Source of the DNA: Paraburkholderia caffeinitolerans
Lineage (GTDB): Bacteria > Pseudomonadota > Gammaproteobacteria > Burkholderiales > Burkholderiaceae
Length of the DNA stretch: 64,000 bases
Direction: 5' to 3'
NCBI RefSeq assembly: GCF_902859945.1
Contig: NZ_CADIKL010000005.1
Coordinates: forward strand, 1-64,000
Part shown: one piece after another, positions 38,237 through 46,418 of the stretch
Numbering within the stretch: position 1 is the first letter of the stretch
Layout: each line of letters begins with the position of its first letter
Program-made: the position numbers and the translations under genes
The notes under the pieces: generated by a model
What the model was told of the DNA's origin: nothing
What the model saw: the letters and a program-made list of their open reading frames with translations, nothing else
Databases searched by the model: none

Positions 38237-38927
38237 TCCGAGCCTCTCCGTTGTCCTGATCGAAGACGAAAAGCAGATTCGCCGCTTCGTGCGCGCGTCG
38301 CTGGAGGGGGAGGGCATTGCTGTCTACGACGCCGAGACCGGCAAGCAGGGGCTCGTCGAGGCGGCGACGCGCAAGCCCGACCTCGTGATCGTCGATCTGG
38401 GCCTGCCCGATACCGATGGGCTCGACGTGATCCGCGAGCTGCGCGGCTGGAGCGACCTGCCGGTGATCGTGCTGTCGGCGCGCACCCAGGAGAGCGAAAA
38501 GGTTGCCGCGCTCGACGCCGGCGCCGACGATTACCTCACCAAGCCGTTCGGCGTCTCCGAGCTGCTCGCGCGCATTCGCGCGCATCTGCGCCGCCGCAAC
38601 CGGGGCGGCGCGAACGAAGCGCCGCAGGTGAGCTTCGGCGCGGTGACGGTCGACCTGGGCCTGCGCCAGGTGACGCGCGATGGCGCGCCCGTGCACCTCA
38701 CGCCGATCGAGTACCGCCTGCTCGCCACGCTCGTGCGCGACGCGGGCCGGGTGCTGACCCACCGGCAATTGCTGCGCGAGGTCTGGGGGCCATCGCATGT
38801 CGAGAGCAGCCACTATCTGCGCATCTACATGGCGCATCTAAGGCAGAAATTGGAGCGCGATCCCGCGCAGCCCGAGCACATCGTCACCGAGACGGGCGTG
38901 GGGTATCGGCTGGTGGGCGTGCAGTAG
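38229..38927 (+). CDS. kdpE: KDP operon response regulator KdpE
   Basis: KdpE (232 residues) is an OmpR/PhoB-type regulator that activates kdpFABC when phosphorylated by KdpD. The receiver domain has IEDEKQIRRFVR, phospho-acceptor Asp in VIVDLGLPDTDG, VLSARTQE and the Lys of DDYLTKPFG. The winged-helix domain has LTPIEYRLLATLVRDAG and HYLRIYMAHLRQKLE. The ATG overlaps the end of kdpD by 8 bases, implying coupling. Confidence 0.97.
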   Translation: MSDPSLSVVLIEDEKQIRRFVRASLEGEGIAVYDAETGKQGLVEAATRKPDLVIVDLGLPDTDGLDVIRELRGWSDLPVIVLSARTQESEKVAALDAGADDYLTKPFGVSELLARIRAHLRRRNRGGANEAPQVSFGAVTVDLGLRQVTRDGAPVHLTPIEYRLLATLVRDAGRVLTHRQLLREVWGPSHVESSHYLRIYMAHLRQKLERDPAQPEHIVTETGVGYRLVGVQ

Positions 38928-38949
38928 CGCGGTAGTGCCGGAGTGGGCG

Positions 38950-38965
38950 GCCGGCCCGAGCCGGC
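38950..38965 (+). terminator. short GC hairpin after kdpE
   Basis: GCCGGC-CCGA-GCCGGC forms a 6-bp stem 22 bases after the kdpE stop. It lacks a T-tract, so it is a weak terminator candidate for the kdp operon. Confidence 0.3.
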
Positions 38966-38980
38966 TACAGACCCCCGTGG

Positions 38981-38986
38981 TATACT
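38981..38986 (+). promoter_or_regulatory. -10 element (TATACT) for the riboswitch-gdx transcript
   Basis: TATACT (5 of 6 to consensus) lies 8 bases before the first riboswitch hairpin, so the transcript would start at or just before the aptamer. No clear -35. Confidence 0.5.
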
Positions 38987-38993
38987 TACCGAT

Positions 38994-39038
38994 GCGTAAG
39001 GACGACCTTGCGTCTCATCTTCAAACGGGGACGGCCCC
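38994..39038 (+). promoter_or_regulatory. guanidine-II (mini-ykkC) riboswitch
   Basis: Two short hairpins with the diagnostic ACGR tetraloops are present. P1 pairs GCGTAAGG with CCTTGCGT around an ACGA loop (39002-39005); P2 pairs GGGG with CCCC around an ACGG loop (39031-39034). A 13-base linker separates them. The second stem is followed by AGGGGAA, the ribosome-binding site of the exporter gene. In the known class, guanidinium binds each loop and frees the ribosome-binding site, turning on guanidine export. Arrangement, loop sequences and downstream gene all match. Confidence 0.93.
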
Positions 39039-39059
39039 AATTCTCAGGGGAACGTTCTC

Positions 39060-39380
39060 ATGGCCTGGATTTACCTCCTTATTGCCGGCGTGCTCGAAGT
39101 CGCATGGGCGTCCGGTCTCAAACTGTCCGAAGGGTTTACGAAGCTCGGCTGGTCGGCGTTCACCATCGTGACGGCGCTCGGCAGCTTCTGGCTGCTCGCG
39201 CTCGCCATGCGCCAACTGCCGCTCGGCACGGCCTACGCGGTGTGGACCGGCATCGGCGCGGTGGGCGCGTTCATCCTCGGCATCATCGTGATGGGCGAAG
39301 CGGCAAGCGTCGCGCGCGTGGCCAGCGCCGCGCTGATCGTGCTCGGGCTCGTCGGGCTCAAGCTCTCGTCGGCGGCCTGA
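39060..39380 (+). CDS. gdx: guanidinium exporter Gdx (SugE, SMR family)
   Basis: This 106-residue small multidrug resistance protein has four membrane helices and works as a dual-topology dimer exchanging guanidinium for protons. The essential membrane Glu13 is in [20 protein letters not shown], and [20 protein letters not shown] is the Gdx/SugE-type second signature. The guanidine-II riboswitch immediately upstream favours the Gdx function over general quaternary-ammonium efflux. Confidence 0.96.
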   Translation: MAWIYLLIAGVLEVAWASGLKLSEGFTKLGWSAFTIVTALGSFWLLALAMRQLPLGTAYAVWTGIGAVGAFILGIIVMGEAASVARVASAALIVLGLVGLKLSSAA

Positions 39381-39394
39381 GGCGCTGGCGTCCT

Positions 39395-39442
39395 TGCGTT
39401 GCCGTGCCGGGCGCGCCACGTCCGGTGCGCTCGTGCAACGCA
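39395..39442. repeat. 8-bp inverted repeat around an inner GC structure
   Basis: TGCGTTGC and GCAACGCA are perfect complements 32 bases apart, just after gdx. The structure could act as a 3' end hairpin of the gdx mRNA and lies immediately before a TATAAT promoter element. Confidence 0.5.
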
Positions 39443-39467
39443 CCAGCGGCGCGGAGGTTTGCGTGGC

Positions 39468-39473
39468 TATAAT
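39468..39473 (+). promoter_or_regulatory. -10 promoter element (TATAAT)
   Basis: A perfect TATAAT lies 92 bases before the ATG of the DUF4126 gene. No -35 match was seen at normal spacing. Confidence 0.5.
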
Positions 39474-39564
39474 GGAACGACCATAGCCCGATAACACCCA
39501 ACACTCCGCACCACGTCTGATTCGTGGGGACGGCGCCGCACGCGCCTCGCGCGAGGAGGCAGTC

Positions 39565-40179
39565 ATGCTGGAATCACTTTCGCTTGCCGCCGGGCTGTCC
39601 TGGGGCAGCGGTCTGCGCCTCTACCTCACGGTTCTGATAGCCGGCGTGCTGCAGCGCCTCGGCTTCATCCACTTGCCCGACACACTGGCGATTCTCGCCT
39701 CGCCCTGGGTGATAGGCGTCGCCGCCGCATTCACGGTGCTCGAATTCCTCGCCGATAAGGTCCCTGCGTTCGACTCGCTCTGGGACGCCGTGCATACCTT
39801 TATCCGCATTCCCGCCGGCGCGGTGCTGGCGGCCGGCGCGCTCGGCCATGCCGACCCGGCGCTGCTCACCATCGCAGCGCTCGCCGGTGGCACGCTCGCG
39901 GGCACCGCGCATCTGGCCAAGGCCGGCACGCGCGCGCTCATCAATCTTTCGCCCGAGCCGGTGTCGAATGTCGTCACGTCCGGCGCGGAGGACGGCATGA
40001 CCTTCGTTGGCGTGCTGCTCGCGTTGTTCATGCCGTTGCTGTTTCTGGTGATGCTCGTGGCCTTCCTGCTGGTGGCCACGTGGGCCTTGCCGCGCTTGTG
40101 GCGCGGCGTGCAGGGCGGGTTTCGCGGTATGGCCACGCACATGGTCTCGCGCTTCTCGCTGCGGAGCCGCCACGATTGA
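39565..40179 (+). CDS. DUF4126 membrane protein
   Basis: This 204-residue protein has five or six hydrophobic helices and typical DUF4126 sequence: GLSWGSGLRLYLTVLIAGVL at the N-terminus, VPAFDSLWDAVHTFIRIPAG in the middle, and SNVVTSGAEDGMTFVGVLLA before the last helices. Function is unknown. GAGGAGG upstream is a strong ribosome-binding site. The stop codon TGA overlaps a TTG that probably starts the next gene, so the two are likely translated together. Confidence 0.88.
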   Translation: MLESLSLAAGLSWGSGLRLYLTVLIAGVLQRLGFIHLPDTLAILASPWVIGVAAAFTVLEFLADKVPAFDSLWDAVHTFIRIPAGAVLAAGALGHADPALLTIAALAGGTLAGTAHLAKAGTRALINLSPEPVSNVVTSGAEDGMTFVGVLLALFMPLLFLVMLVAFLLVATWALPRLWRGVQGGFRGMATHMVSRFSLRSRHD

Positions 40180-42887
40180 GCGGCGCCGGGCCTTCCTCGT
40201 CTTCTTCCAGCGCCGCGTCGGGCGGCAGTCCGGGCCGTTCCGGACCCATTCCGTCACGCTCGGGCAGTGAGCAGCCGCGCGGCGGTGGGGCAGGCGTGGC
40301 CCCTCCCGTACTTCCCAAACCTCGTACTACGCTTGGCTGGCCCGACCTCGTGCGCCTTGCCGCGCGCATGAGCGCGCGCGACTGGCGCGCCGGCGAGCTG
40401 ACCATGCTGTTGCTGGCGCTCGTCCTCGCGGTGGCGGCGCTCGCGAGCGTGGGCTTTCTCGCTGACCGGCTCCAGCGCGGCCTCGAGCGCGACGCACGGG
40501 CCATGATCGCCGCCGACTTCATCGTGCGCGCCGACCATCCCGTCGACCCCGCCTTTGCTCAAGAGGCGCAGTCGCTGGCCCTGCGCACCGCGACCACGGC
40601 GATCTTCCCGAGCATGGTGAGCGCCGAGGGTGCGCCGGGTGTGTCTGATGCCCGGGCGGCCACGCGCCTCGCGGCGGTCAAGTCGGTCTCGCCGGGCTAT
40701 CCGCTGCGCGGGGCGCTGCGCCTCGCGTCCGCGCCCGGCGCGCCCGAGCGCGAGGTGCGGGGCATTCCGCCACCCGGCACGGTCTGGGTCGATCAGCAAC
40801 TGCTCGATGCGCTCAAGGTCCACGTGGGTAGCCGGGTGAAGGTCGGCACGCGCACTTTCACGATCGGCGCGCTCATCACGCGCGAACTCGATCGCGGCTT
40901 TTCGTTCGTGAACTTCTCGCCGCGCCTGATGCTCAACGCCGCCGATCTGCCCTCGACCGGCCTGACGGGCTACGGCAGCCGCGTCACGTACCGGCTACTC
41001 GTGGTGGGCCCCGATCCCGCCGTCGCACGGTTTACCGAGTGGGCGCATGCGCGCGTGGACGGCGGCAAGCTGCGCGGCGTTGGCCTTGAGTCGTTGCAGG
41101 ACGGACAGCCGCAGGTGCGCCAGGCGCTCGATCGCGCGCGTCACTTTCTCATGCTCGTTTCGCTGCTCACGGCGCTGCTTGCGGCCGTGGCGATCGCGAT
41201 GGCCGCGCACCGCTACACACGCCGGCATCTCGACGGCTGTGCCGCGATGCGCTGCCTCGGCGCGAGCCAGCGCACGCTGCGCGCGCTGTTCGTGCTCGAA
41301 TTCACGGGTCTCGGGATGGTGGGCGGCGTGCTGGGCGTGGTGCTAGGCTACGCGGGCCATCTCGCCCTGCTGGCCTGGCTCGGCACGCTGATCGACGTGG
41401 TGCTGCCGAACCCCGGACCGCTGCCCGCGCTCGAAGGGATCGCGGCAGGCCTCGTGCTGCTACTCGGCTTCGCGCTGCCGCCGCTCCTGCCGCTCACGCG
41501 CGTGCCGCCCGTGCGCGTGCTGCGCCGCGAGTGGGGCGATGAGAGCCGCACAGCATGGGTTGCTTACGCCATCGGCATTGCGCTGTTTGCTGGGCTGCTG
41601 GTGATTGCGGCGGGCGAGCTTAAGCTCGGCGGCATCGTTGCCGGCGGCTTTGCGCTGGGTCTCGTCGTGTTCGCGGGCGTGGCGCGGGTCGCGCTGTGGG
41701 GCGCGGCGCGCATGGCGCGCAGCCAGCGCAACGGCTTTGAGGCGCGCGCGGGCGTGGGCTGGCGCTATGCGCTCGCGTCGCTCGAGCGGCGGCCCGGCGC
41801 GAGCGCGCTGCAGATCACCTCGCTCGCGATCGGCCTGATGTGCCTGCTGCTCATCGCGATGACGCGCAACGACCTGATCGACGGCTGGCGCAAGTCCACG
41901 CCGCCCGATGCGCCCAATGAATTCCTCATCGACATCCAGCCCGATCAGCGCAACGCCGTGGCCGCGTGGCTCACGGCGCACGGAATTGCGAATCCCGATC
42001 TCGAACCGATGGTGCGCGGGCGTCTCGTCACGATCAATGGCAAGCCCGTGGATCCGGTGAAGTACAAGAGCGAGGATGCGCGCCGTCTCGTCGACCGCGA
42101 GTTCAACCTCTCGTACACGACGCAATTGCCCGAGGACAACCGCATCGAAGCGGGCACCTGGTACGGCGAGTCGAGCGCGCCGCAGCTTTCGATCGAGCAG
42201 GGGCTCGCGAAGCTGATTCATGTGAAGCCCGGCGACGTGCTCACCTTCGACGTGACCGGCCTCGAAGTGACGGCGCCCGTGACGAGCGTGCGCAAGCTCG
42301 ACTGGGGCTCGTTCAAGGTGAACTTCTTCGTGCTGATGCCGCCCGCGCTGCTGCGCGATTTTCCCGGCACGTACATCACGAGTTTTCATCTGCCCGAGAC
42401 GCAGCGCGCCGTGGTGGACGGGCTCGTGGCGCAGTATCCGAACGTGACCGCCATCGACGTCGGCCCGATTCTCGCGCAGGTTCAGCGCATGCTGGAGCAG
42501 GTGATCAACGCGGTGCAGTTCCTGTTTCTGTTCACGCTCGCGGCGGGCGTGCTGGTGCTCTACGCGGCGCTCGCGGGCACGCGCGACGAGCGCATGCACG
42601 AGTCGGCGCTGCTGCGCGCGCTGGGCGCTTCGCATGCGCAGGTGCGCGCCGTGCAGGTGGCCGAGTTCGTCGCCGTGGGTGCGCTCGCGGGGCTGATGGC
42701 GGCGGTGGGCGCGCTGGCCGTGGGTTCGGTGCTGGCCACGAAAGTGTTCGCCTTCCATCTCGCGTTCGATCCGTGGCTTTTGCCCGGGGGCGTCGCGGCG
42801 GGCGTGGTCTGCGCGGGCGTGGGCGGATGGATCAGCCTGCGGCATGTGCTCGCGCGGCCCGCGCTGCAATCGCTGCGCGATGCGTGA
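40176..42887 (+). CDS. FtsX-family ABC transporter permease (YbbP-like)
   Basis: This protein of about 903 residues has the architecture of a large MacB/FtsX permease: a first helix followed by a big extracytoplasmic domain, three central helices around RHFLMLVSLLTALLAAVAIA, more helices, a second extracytoplasmic domain and three C-terminal helices ending GWISLRHVLARPALQSLRDA. It resembles E. coli YbbP, which pairs with ATPase YbbA. No ATPase gene is adjacent here. I place the start at TTG 40176, overlapping the DUF4126 stop as TTGA. The first 45 residues are Ser/Pro/Gly-rich, so an internal start such as the ATG of MSARDWRAGELTM is also possible. Confidence 0.8.
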   Translation: MSGAGPSSSSSSAASGGSPGRSGPIPSRSGSEQPRGGGAGVAPPVLPKPRTTLGWPDLVRLAARMSARDWRAGELTMLLLALVLAVAALASVGFLADRLQRGLERDARAMIAADFIVRADHPVDPAFAQEAQSLALRTATTAIFPSMVSAEGAPGVSDARAATRLAAVKSVSPGYPLRGALRLASAPGAPEREVRGIPPPGTVWVDQQLLDALKVHVGSRVKVGTRTFTIGALITRELDRGFSFVNFSPRLMLNAADLPSTGLTGYGSRVTYRLLVVGPDPAVARFTEWAHARVDGGKLRGVGLESLQDGQPQVRQALDRARHFLMLVSLLTALLAAVAIAMAAHRYTRRHLDGCAAMRCLGASQRTLRALFVLEFTGLGMVGGVLGVVLGYAGHLALLAWLGTLIDVVLPNPGPLPALEGIAAGLVLLLGFALPPLLPLTRVPPVRVLRREWGDESRTAWVAYAIGIALFAGLLVIAAGELKLGGIVAGGFALGLVVFAGVARVALWGAARMARSQRNGFEARAGVGWRYALASLERRPGASALQITSLAIGLMCLLLIAMTRNDLIDGWRKSTPPDAPNEFLIDIQPDQRNAVAAWLTAHGIANPDLEPMVRGRLVTINGKPVDPVKYKSEDARRLVDREFNLSYTTQLPEDNRIEAGTWYGESSAPQLSIEQGLAKLIHVKPGDVLTFDVTGLEVTAPVTSVRKLDWGSFKVNFFVLMPPALLRDFPGTYITSFHLPETQRAVVDGLVAQYPNVTAIDVGPILAQVQRMLEQVINAVQFLFLFTLAAGVLVLYAALAGTRDERMHESALLRALGASHAQVRAVQVAEFVAVGALAGLMAAVGALAVGSVLATKVFAFHLAFDPWLLPGGVAAGVVCAGVGGWISLRHVLARPALQSLRDA

Positions 42888-42943
42888 AGGGCGCGGGCAC
42901 CGCGGTTCAGTGACGCGCGGGGCCTGCCATCGGCATGGATTTC

Positions 42944-42956
42944 GGCATATGATGCC
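42944..42956 (+). promoter_or_regulatory. palindrome over a -10 element, likely MarR autoregulation site
   Basis: GGCAT-ATG-ATGCC is an inverted repeat with 3-base spacer that contains TATGAT (5 of 6 to -10). It lies 21 bases before the MarR start codon. MarR repressors commonly bind palindromes overlapping their own promoter. Confidence 0.45.
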
Positions 42957-42977
42957 AGGGCTTTTTTCGCCCATGCC

Positions 42978-43475
42978 ATGAATATCGAATCGACTCCAAA
43001 GCGCGCATCAAAGCGTACGACCCAGCCGGCCACGCACGGCGACGCCGCGCCGATGCGCTTTCTCGACACCTATCTCGCCGCGCTGCTCGCGCGCGCGAGC
43101 AGCCTGATTTCCGACGAATTCCACGCCACGCTCGCGCGCAAGAAGATTCCGGTGCTGCAATGGCGCGTGCTCGCGTGTCTTTCCGACGGCTCTTTGCCGA
43201 TGGGCGATCTGGGGCGCGTGATTCTCGCGAAGCAGCCCACGGTGAGCAAGCTGATCGACCGCATGGAGGCGGCGGGGCTGGTCGTGCGTCAGGAGGATCC
43301 GGCGAGCCGCCGCCGCACGCTCGTTGCGCTCACGCCGCATGGCAGCACGCTCGCCGCAGAACTGGTGGTGCTCGCGCTGGAGCACGAGGCTTCAGTGCTG
43401 CTGCCGTTCGAGCCCGAGACGGCGAAGATTTTCGTCGACGTGCTGCGCAAGCTGATCGAGCAGCACGCGAAGTGA
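42978..43475 (+). CDS. MarR-family transcriptional regulator
   Basis: This 165-residue winged-helix protein has the MarR order: N-terminal dimerisation helices (residues about 28-50), the recognition segment SLPMGDLGRVILAKQPTVSKLIDRMEAAG (about 72-100, read as two parts), and the wing RQEDPASRRRTLVALTPHG. MarR proteins usually repress catabolic or efflux genes and release DNA on binding an aromatic ligand. It is convergent with the minus-strand aromatic cluster, with only 16 bases between stops, so it is a reasonable candidate regulator of that cluster, though not proven by position alone. Confidence 0.9.
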   Translation: MNIESTPKRASKRTTQPATHGDAAPMRFLDTYLAALLARASSLISDEFHATLARKKIPVLQWRVLACLSDGSLPMGDLGRVILAKQPTVSKLIDRMEAAGLVVRQEDPASRRRTLVALTPHGSTLAAELVVLALEHEASVLLPFEPETAKIFVDVLRKLIEQHAK

Positions 43476-43491
43476 GCCGGGCCGAGGCCCA

Positions 43492-44244
43492 TCAAAGCGC
43501 GAGGCTTCCCGTGCTCGTGCCGCCGCACACATAAAGCGTCTGCCCCGTGACGAAGCCGTTCTCCGGCGCCGCGAAGAACATCGCGGCGCGTGCGATGTCG
43601 TCGGGCTGGCCGAGCCGGCCCACGGGAATGCCGGCGGCGATTTGCGCGACCTTCGGGCTGTCGGCGGGCACGATCTCATGGAACATGTCGGTCTGGATCG
43701 GGCCCGGCGCAATCGCGTTCGCGGTGACGCCTAGCGGCCCGAGTTCGAGCGCCCAGGTGCGCACGAGCCCGAGCATGCCCGCCTTGGTCGCGGAGTAGGC
43801 CGTGCGCGTAGCGAGCCCGAGCGCCGCGCGCGACGAAACCAGCACGAGACGGCCGAAATGCTGCGCGCGCATGGCGGGCAGCATGGCCTGCGCGAGCGCG
43901 ATGGGCGCAGCGAGATGCAGATTCGTGAGCGCGAGCAGGTCCTCGTGCGCGACATCGGGCAGAAGCGCCGGGCGGATCGCCCCGGCGTTGTGGATCAGCG
44001 TGGTGGGCGCATGACGCGCCGCGATTTCGGCTGCGGCTTCGCGCGTGGCCGTTGCGTCGCACAGATCGATCTCGACGGTGTGAAGGCGCGCGTGCCCCGG
44101 CGCGTTCGCGCGCAGGTCGAGCGAGATCACTTCATAGCCGGCTTCGAGCAGATGCTCGACGACCGCTCGGCCGATGCCGGCATTGCCGCCGGTCACGATG
44201 GCGGCGCGCTTCATCGCGTTGTTTGGGCTGGTGTTCGTCGTCAT
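43492..44244 (-). CDS. SDR-family dehydrogenase in the oxygenase cluster
   Basis: This 250-residue NAD(P)-dependent dehydrogenase has the cofactor loop TGGNAGIG (residues 18-25), LIHNAGAI, catalytic Ser near 137-138 and the complete YSATK (Tyr150, Lys154). In this cluster it could oxidise the cis-dihydrodiol made by the Rieske oxygenase or a 3-hydroxyacyl-CoA. The sequence does not decide. A Met at residue 11 is an alternative start. It begins 1 base after the ligase stop and is the last gene of the minus-strand operon. Confidence 0.9.
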   Translation of the reverse strand: MTTNTSPNNAMKRAAIVTGGNAGIGRAVVEHLLEAGYEVISLDLRANAPGHARLHTVEIDLCDATATREAAAEIAARHAPTTLIHNAGAIRPALLPDVAHEDLLALTNLHLAAPIALAQAMLPAMRAQHFGRLVLVSSRAALGLATRTAYSATKAGMLGLVRTWALELGPLGVTANAIAPGPIQTDMFHEIVPADSPKVAQIAAGIPVGRLGQPDDIARAAMFFAAPENGFVTGQTLYVCGGTSTGSLAL

Positions 44245-44245
44245 G

Positions 44246-45904
44246 TCAGTCCTGGCGTTTCTTCATGGTGCGCGTGTCGATGCAGCCCGGCGTGCCGGGC
44301 AGCGTGCGCGCGAGGTCCTTGAGGGCGGCGCGCTGCACCTTCTGCGTGCCGGTGAGCGGCAGCGCGTCGACGAATGCGACATAGCCGGGCGCCTTGAAAT
44401 ACGCGAGCTGCGCGAGGCAGAGCGCCACGAGTTCGGCGGCGCGCGCGGCGCGTTCGGCTTCGCGCAGCGGCTCGCGCGCGACGACGCAGGCGAGCACTTC
44501 GTCGCCGCGCACCGGGTCGGGCGTGGCCGCGACGGCTACGTCGGCCACGCAGGGATGCTTGCGCAGCACGCTCTCAACTTCGACCGCAGAGATGTTCTCA
44601 CCGCTGCGGCGAATCACGTTCTTCTTTCGGTCGACGAAGTACATCTGGCCGTCGGCGTCTTGCTTAACGATGTCGCCGGTATGGAACCAGCCGCCTTCCC
44701 ACGCTGCCGCCGTTGCTTCGGCATCCTTGAGATATTCGCGGAAAAAACCCCGGCGCGGCGCCTCGCCGCTCGCGCGCACGAGCAATTCACCTGGCTCGCC
44801 CGCGCGCGCCGGCTGGCCATCGTCGCCGACGATCCGAACGTCCAGCGCTGCCTCAGGCTTGCCGAAGCACGACATGCCGATGTTGCGCGGCTCGCGGTTG
44901 GCGATCACCACGGCGCCCGCGCCGGTTTCGGTCATCGCCCAGGCTTCGAGCAACGGGATGCCGAAGCGGGTTTCGAACGGTGCGTGCAGGGTCTTGTCGA
45001 CGCCCGCGCCAAAGCCGAAGCGCACCGCGTGGTCGCGGTCGTGCGCGGCTTCCGGCGCGCCGAGCAGCATGGCCGGCATCACGCCGAGATAGTGGATCAC
45101 GGTCGCGCGCGCGTCGCGCACGCTCGCCCACCAGCTGCGCGGATGAAAGCGGTCGAGCGCGACGATGGCGCCGCCTGCGAGGATCATCGCCATGGTCGAG
45201 TACGCCATCGCGTTCATGTGCGTCATCGGCAGCGGCGTGACGAGGCGTTCGACGCCGGGCCGCAACGCGCACAAGCCGCCGATGCGGTTGTACCAGAGGC
45301 CCGCGAGCAGAAAGTACTCGTTGGGCAGCACGCAGGCTTTCGGGCGGCCTGTCGTGCCCGAGGTGTAGAGCAGCGCGCATTCGGTGTTGGCGTCGGGCGC
45401 GTGCGCGTGGGCTTCGGCGGCGGCGGGCGGGATCGCGTTCGCATCGGCCTCGGCGTCGTGGAGCGCGACGCTGCGTTGCGCGGCAAGCGCCGCCGCGCGC
45501 AAATCGGCGTGACGTGCCGAAGGCGCGACCGCAAGATCGAGTTCGCTGTGGCCCGTGATGTATTCGAGCTCGGCGGCACGCAACTCGGTCGAGAGCGGCA
45601 CGACCGAGACGCCGAGCGCGTTCAGCGCGAGCCAGTGCAGGAAGAACGCGGGCCGGTTCTCGAGCATCAGCCCCGCGCGATGACCGGAGCCGAAGCCGGC
45701 GGCGCGGTAGCGCGCGGCGAGTGCGTCGACCTGGGCGAGCGCCTCGCCATAGCGCAGCGTTTGCGCGTCGATGCCGTAAATCTGCGCGGTTTCCGGCAGC
45801 ACGACGAGGAAGTCTTGATCGGGATAGCGCGCGGCGCTCGCGGCAAAGGCCGCATAAACCGAAGGGAAGGGCAATGGATCGGAATGGCGTGGTTCGTGGT
45901 TCAC
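44246..45904 (-). CDS. AMP-forming acyl-CoA ligase
   Basis: This 552-residue enzyme activates a carboxylic acid to its CoA thioester through an acyl-AMP. The P-loop-like signature TSGTTGRPK is at residues 181-189, with AWAMTETGAG, GWFHTGDIVKQDADGQMYFV, DRKKNVIRRSGENISAVEVE and the C-terminal catalytic Lys region TGTQKVQRAAL all present. The best start is GTG 45904, 8 bases after the beta-subunit stop and preceded by GAGG. The substrate class (fatty, aromatic or terpenoid acid) cannot be read from sequence; position within a ring-hydroxylation operon suggests an aromatic or cyclic acid. Confidence 0.92.
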   Translation of the reverse strand: MNHEPRHSDPLPFPSVYAAFAASAARYPDQDFLVVLPETAQIYGIDAQTLRYGEALAQVDALAARYRAAGFGSGHRAGLMLENRPAFFLHWLALNALGVSVVPLSTELRAAELEYITGHSELDLAVAPSARHADLRAAALAAQRSVALHDAEADANAIPPAAAEAHAHAPDANTECALLYTSGTTGRPKACVLPNEYFLLAGLWYNRIGGLCALRPGVERLVTPLPMTHMNAMAYSTMAMILAGGAIVALDRFHPRSWWASVRDARATVIHYLGVMPAMLLGAPEAAHDRDHAVRFGFGAGVDKTLHAPFETRFGIPLLEAWAMTETGAGAVVIANREPRNIGMSCFGKPEAALDVRIVGDDGQPARAGEPGELLVRASGEAPRRGFFREYLKDAEATAAAWEGGWFHTGDIVKQDADGQMYFVDRKKNVIRRSGENISAVEVESVLRKHPCVADVAVAATPDPVRGDEVLACVVAREPLREAERAARAAELVALCLAQLAYFKAPGYVAFVDALPLTGTQKVQRAALKDLARTLPGTPGCIDTRTMKKRQD

Positions 45905-45912
45905 CGTGTGCC

Positions 45913-46401
45913 TCACATGAAGAGCTGGACCGACGGCAGCGCCGCGTCGCAATTGAGCAGGTCGATGCGCTTTTCGCGGATGCGCAGCGCGCCGTCTTCC
46001 TCGACGAGGTGATGGCGCACGATGCCCGTGAAAATCAGTTGCTCGTCGCCGCGCGCTTCGGCGTAGAAAAACGGCGTGCGCAGGCGATAGCCATCGGCGC
46101 CCGCGGACTCGATCTCCGGCCGTTGCAGCACGTGCTGGCAGCGGCTCTCGGGCTGCTGCGAGAAGGCGCGCGGCTGTTTCAGACGCTCGACGCGCAGCTT
46201 GAGCAGCAGGCGGTCTTCGTACATCAGCGAAGCGTGATTGAGGCCGTCGCGCTGATCCGGCCCGAGCGGAATCCAGTAGAGGCCGTCTTCGGCGAAGAGC
46301 TCGTACCACGCGTCGAGCTGTTTTTCGTCGATGAGGCGCGCCTCGCGGTAGACGAAATCGGCGAGCGTTTCGCGCAGGGCCGTGTCAGGTGTGGCGTTCA
46401 T
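45913..46401 (-). CDS. aromatic-ring-hydroxylating dioxygenase subunit beta
   Basis: This 162-residue small subunit has the NTF2-like fold of benzoate/biphenyl dioxygenase beta chains: LADFVYREARLIDEKQLDAW near the N-terminus, YEDRLLLKLRVERLKQPRAF, and RIREKRIDLLNCDAALPSV near the end. It is structural and pairs with the alpha subunit in an (alpha-beta)3 hexamer. The gene follows alpha after 17 bases. Confidence 0.93.
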   Translation of the reverse strand: MNATPDTALRETLADFVYREARLIDEKQLDAWYELFAEDGLYWIPLGPDQRDGLNHASLMYEDRLLLKLRVERLKQPRAFSQQPESRCQHVLQRPEIESAGADGYRLRTPFFYAEARGDEQLIFTGIVRHHLVEEDGALRIREKRIDLLNCDAALPSVQLFM

Positions 46402-46418
46402 CGCTAGGTCCCCCGGAA

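Noticed and set aside
34973..38317. 1114-codon minus-strand frame opposite kdpD/kdpE
   Set aside because: It is the antisense of a complete two-component pair with clear motifs; long opposite frames are expected at this GC content.
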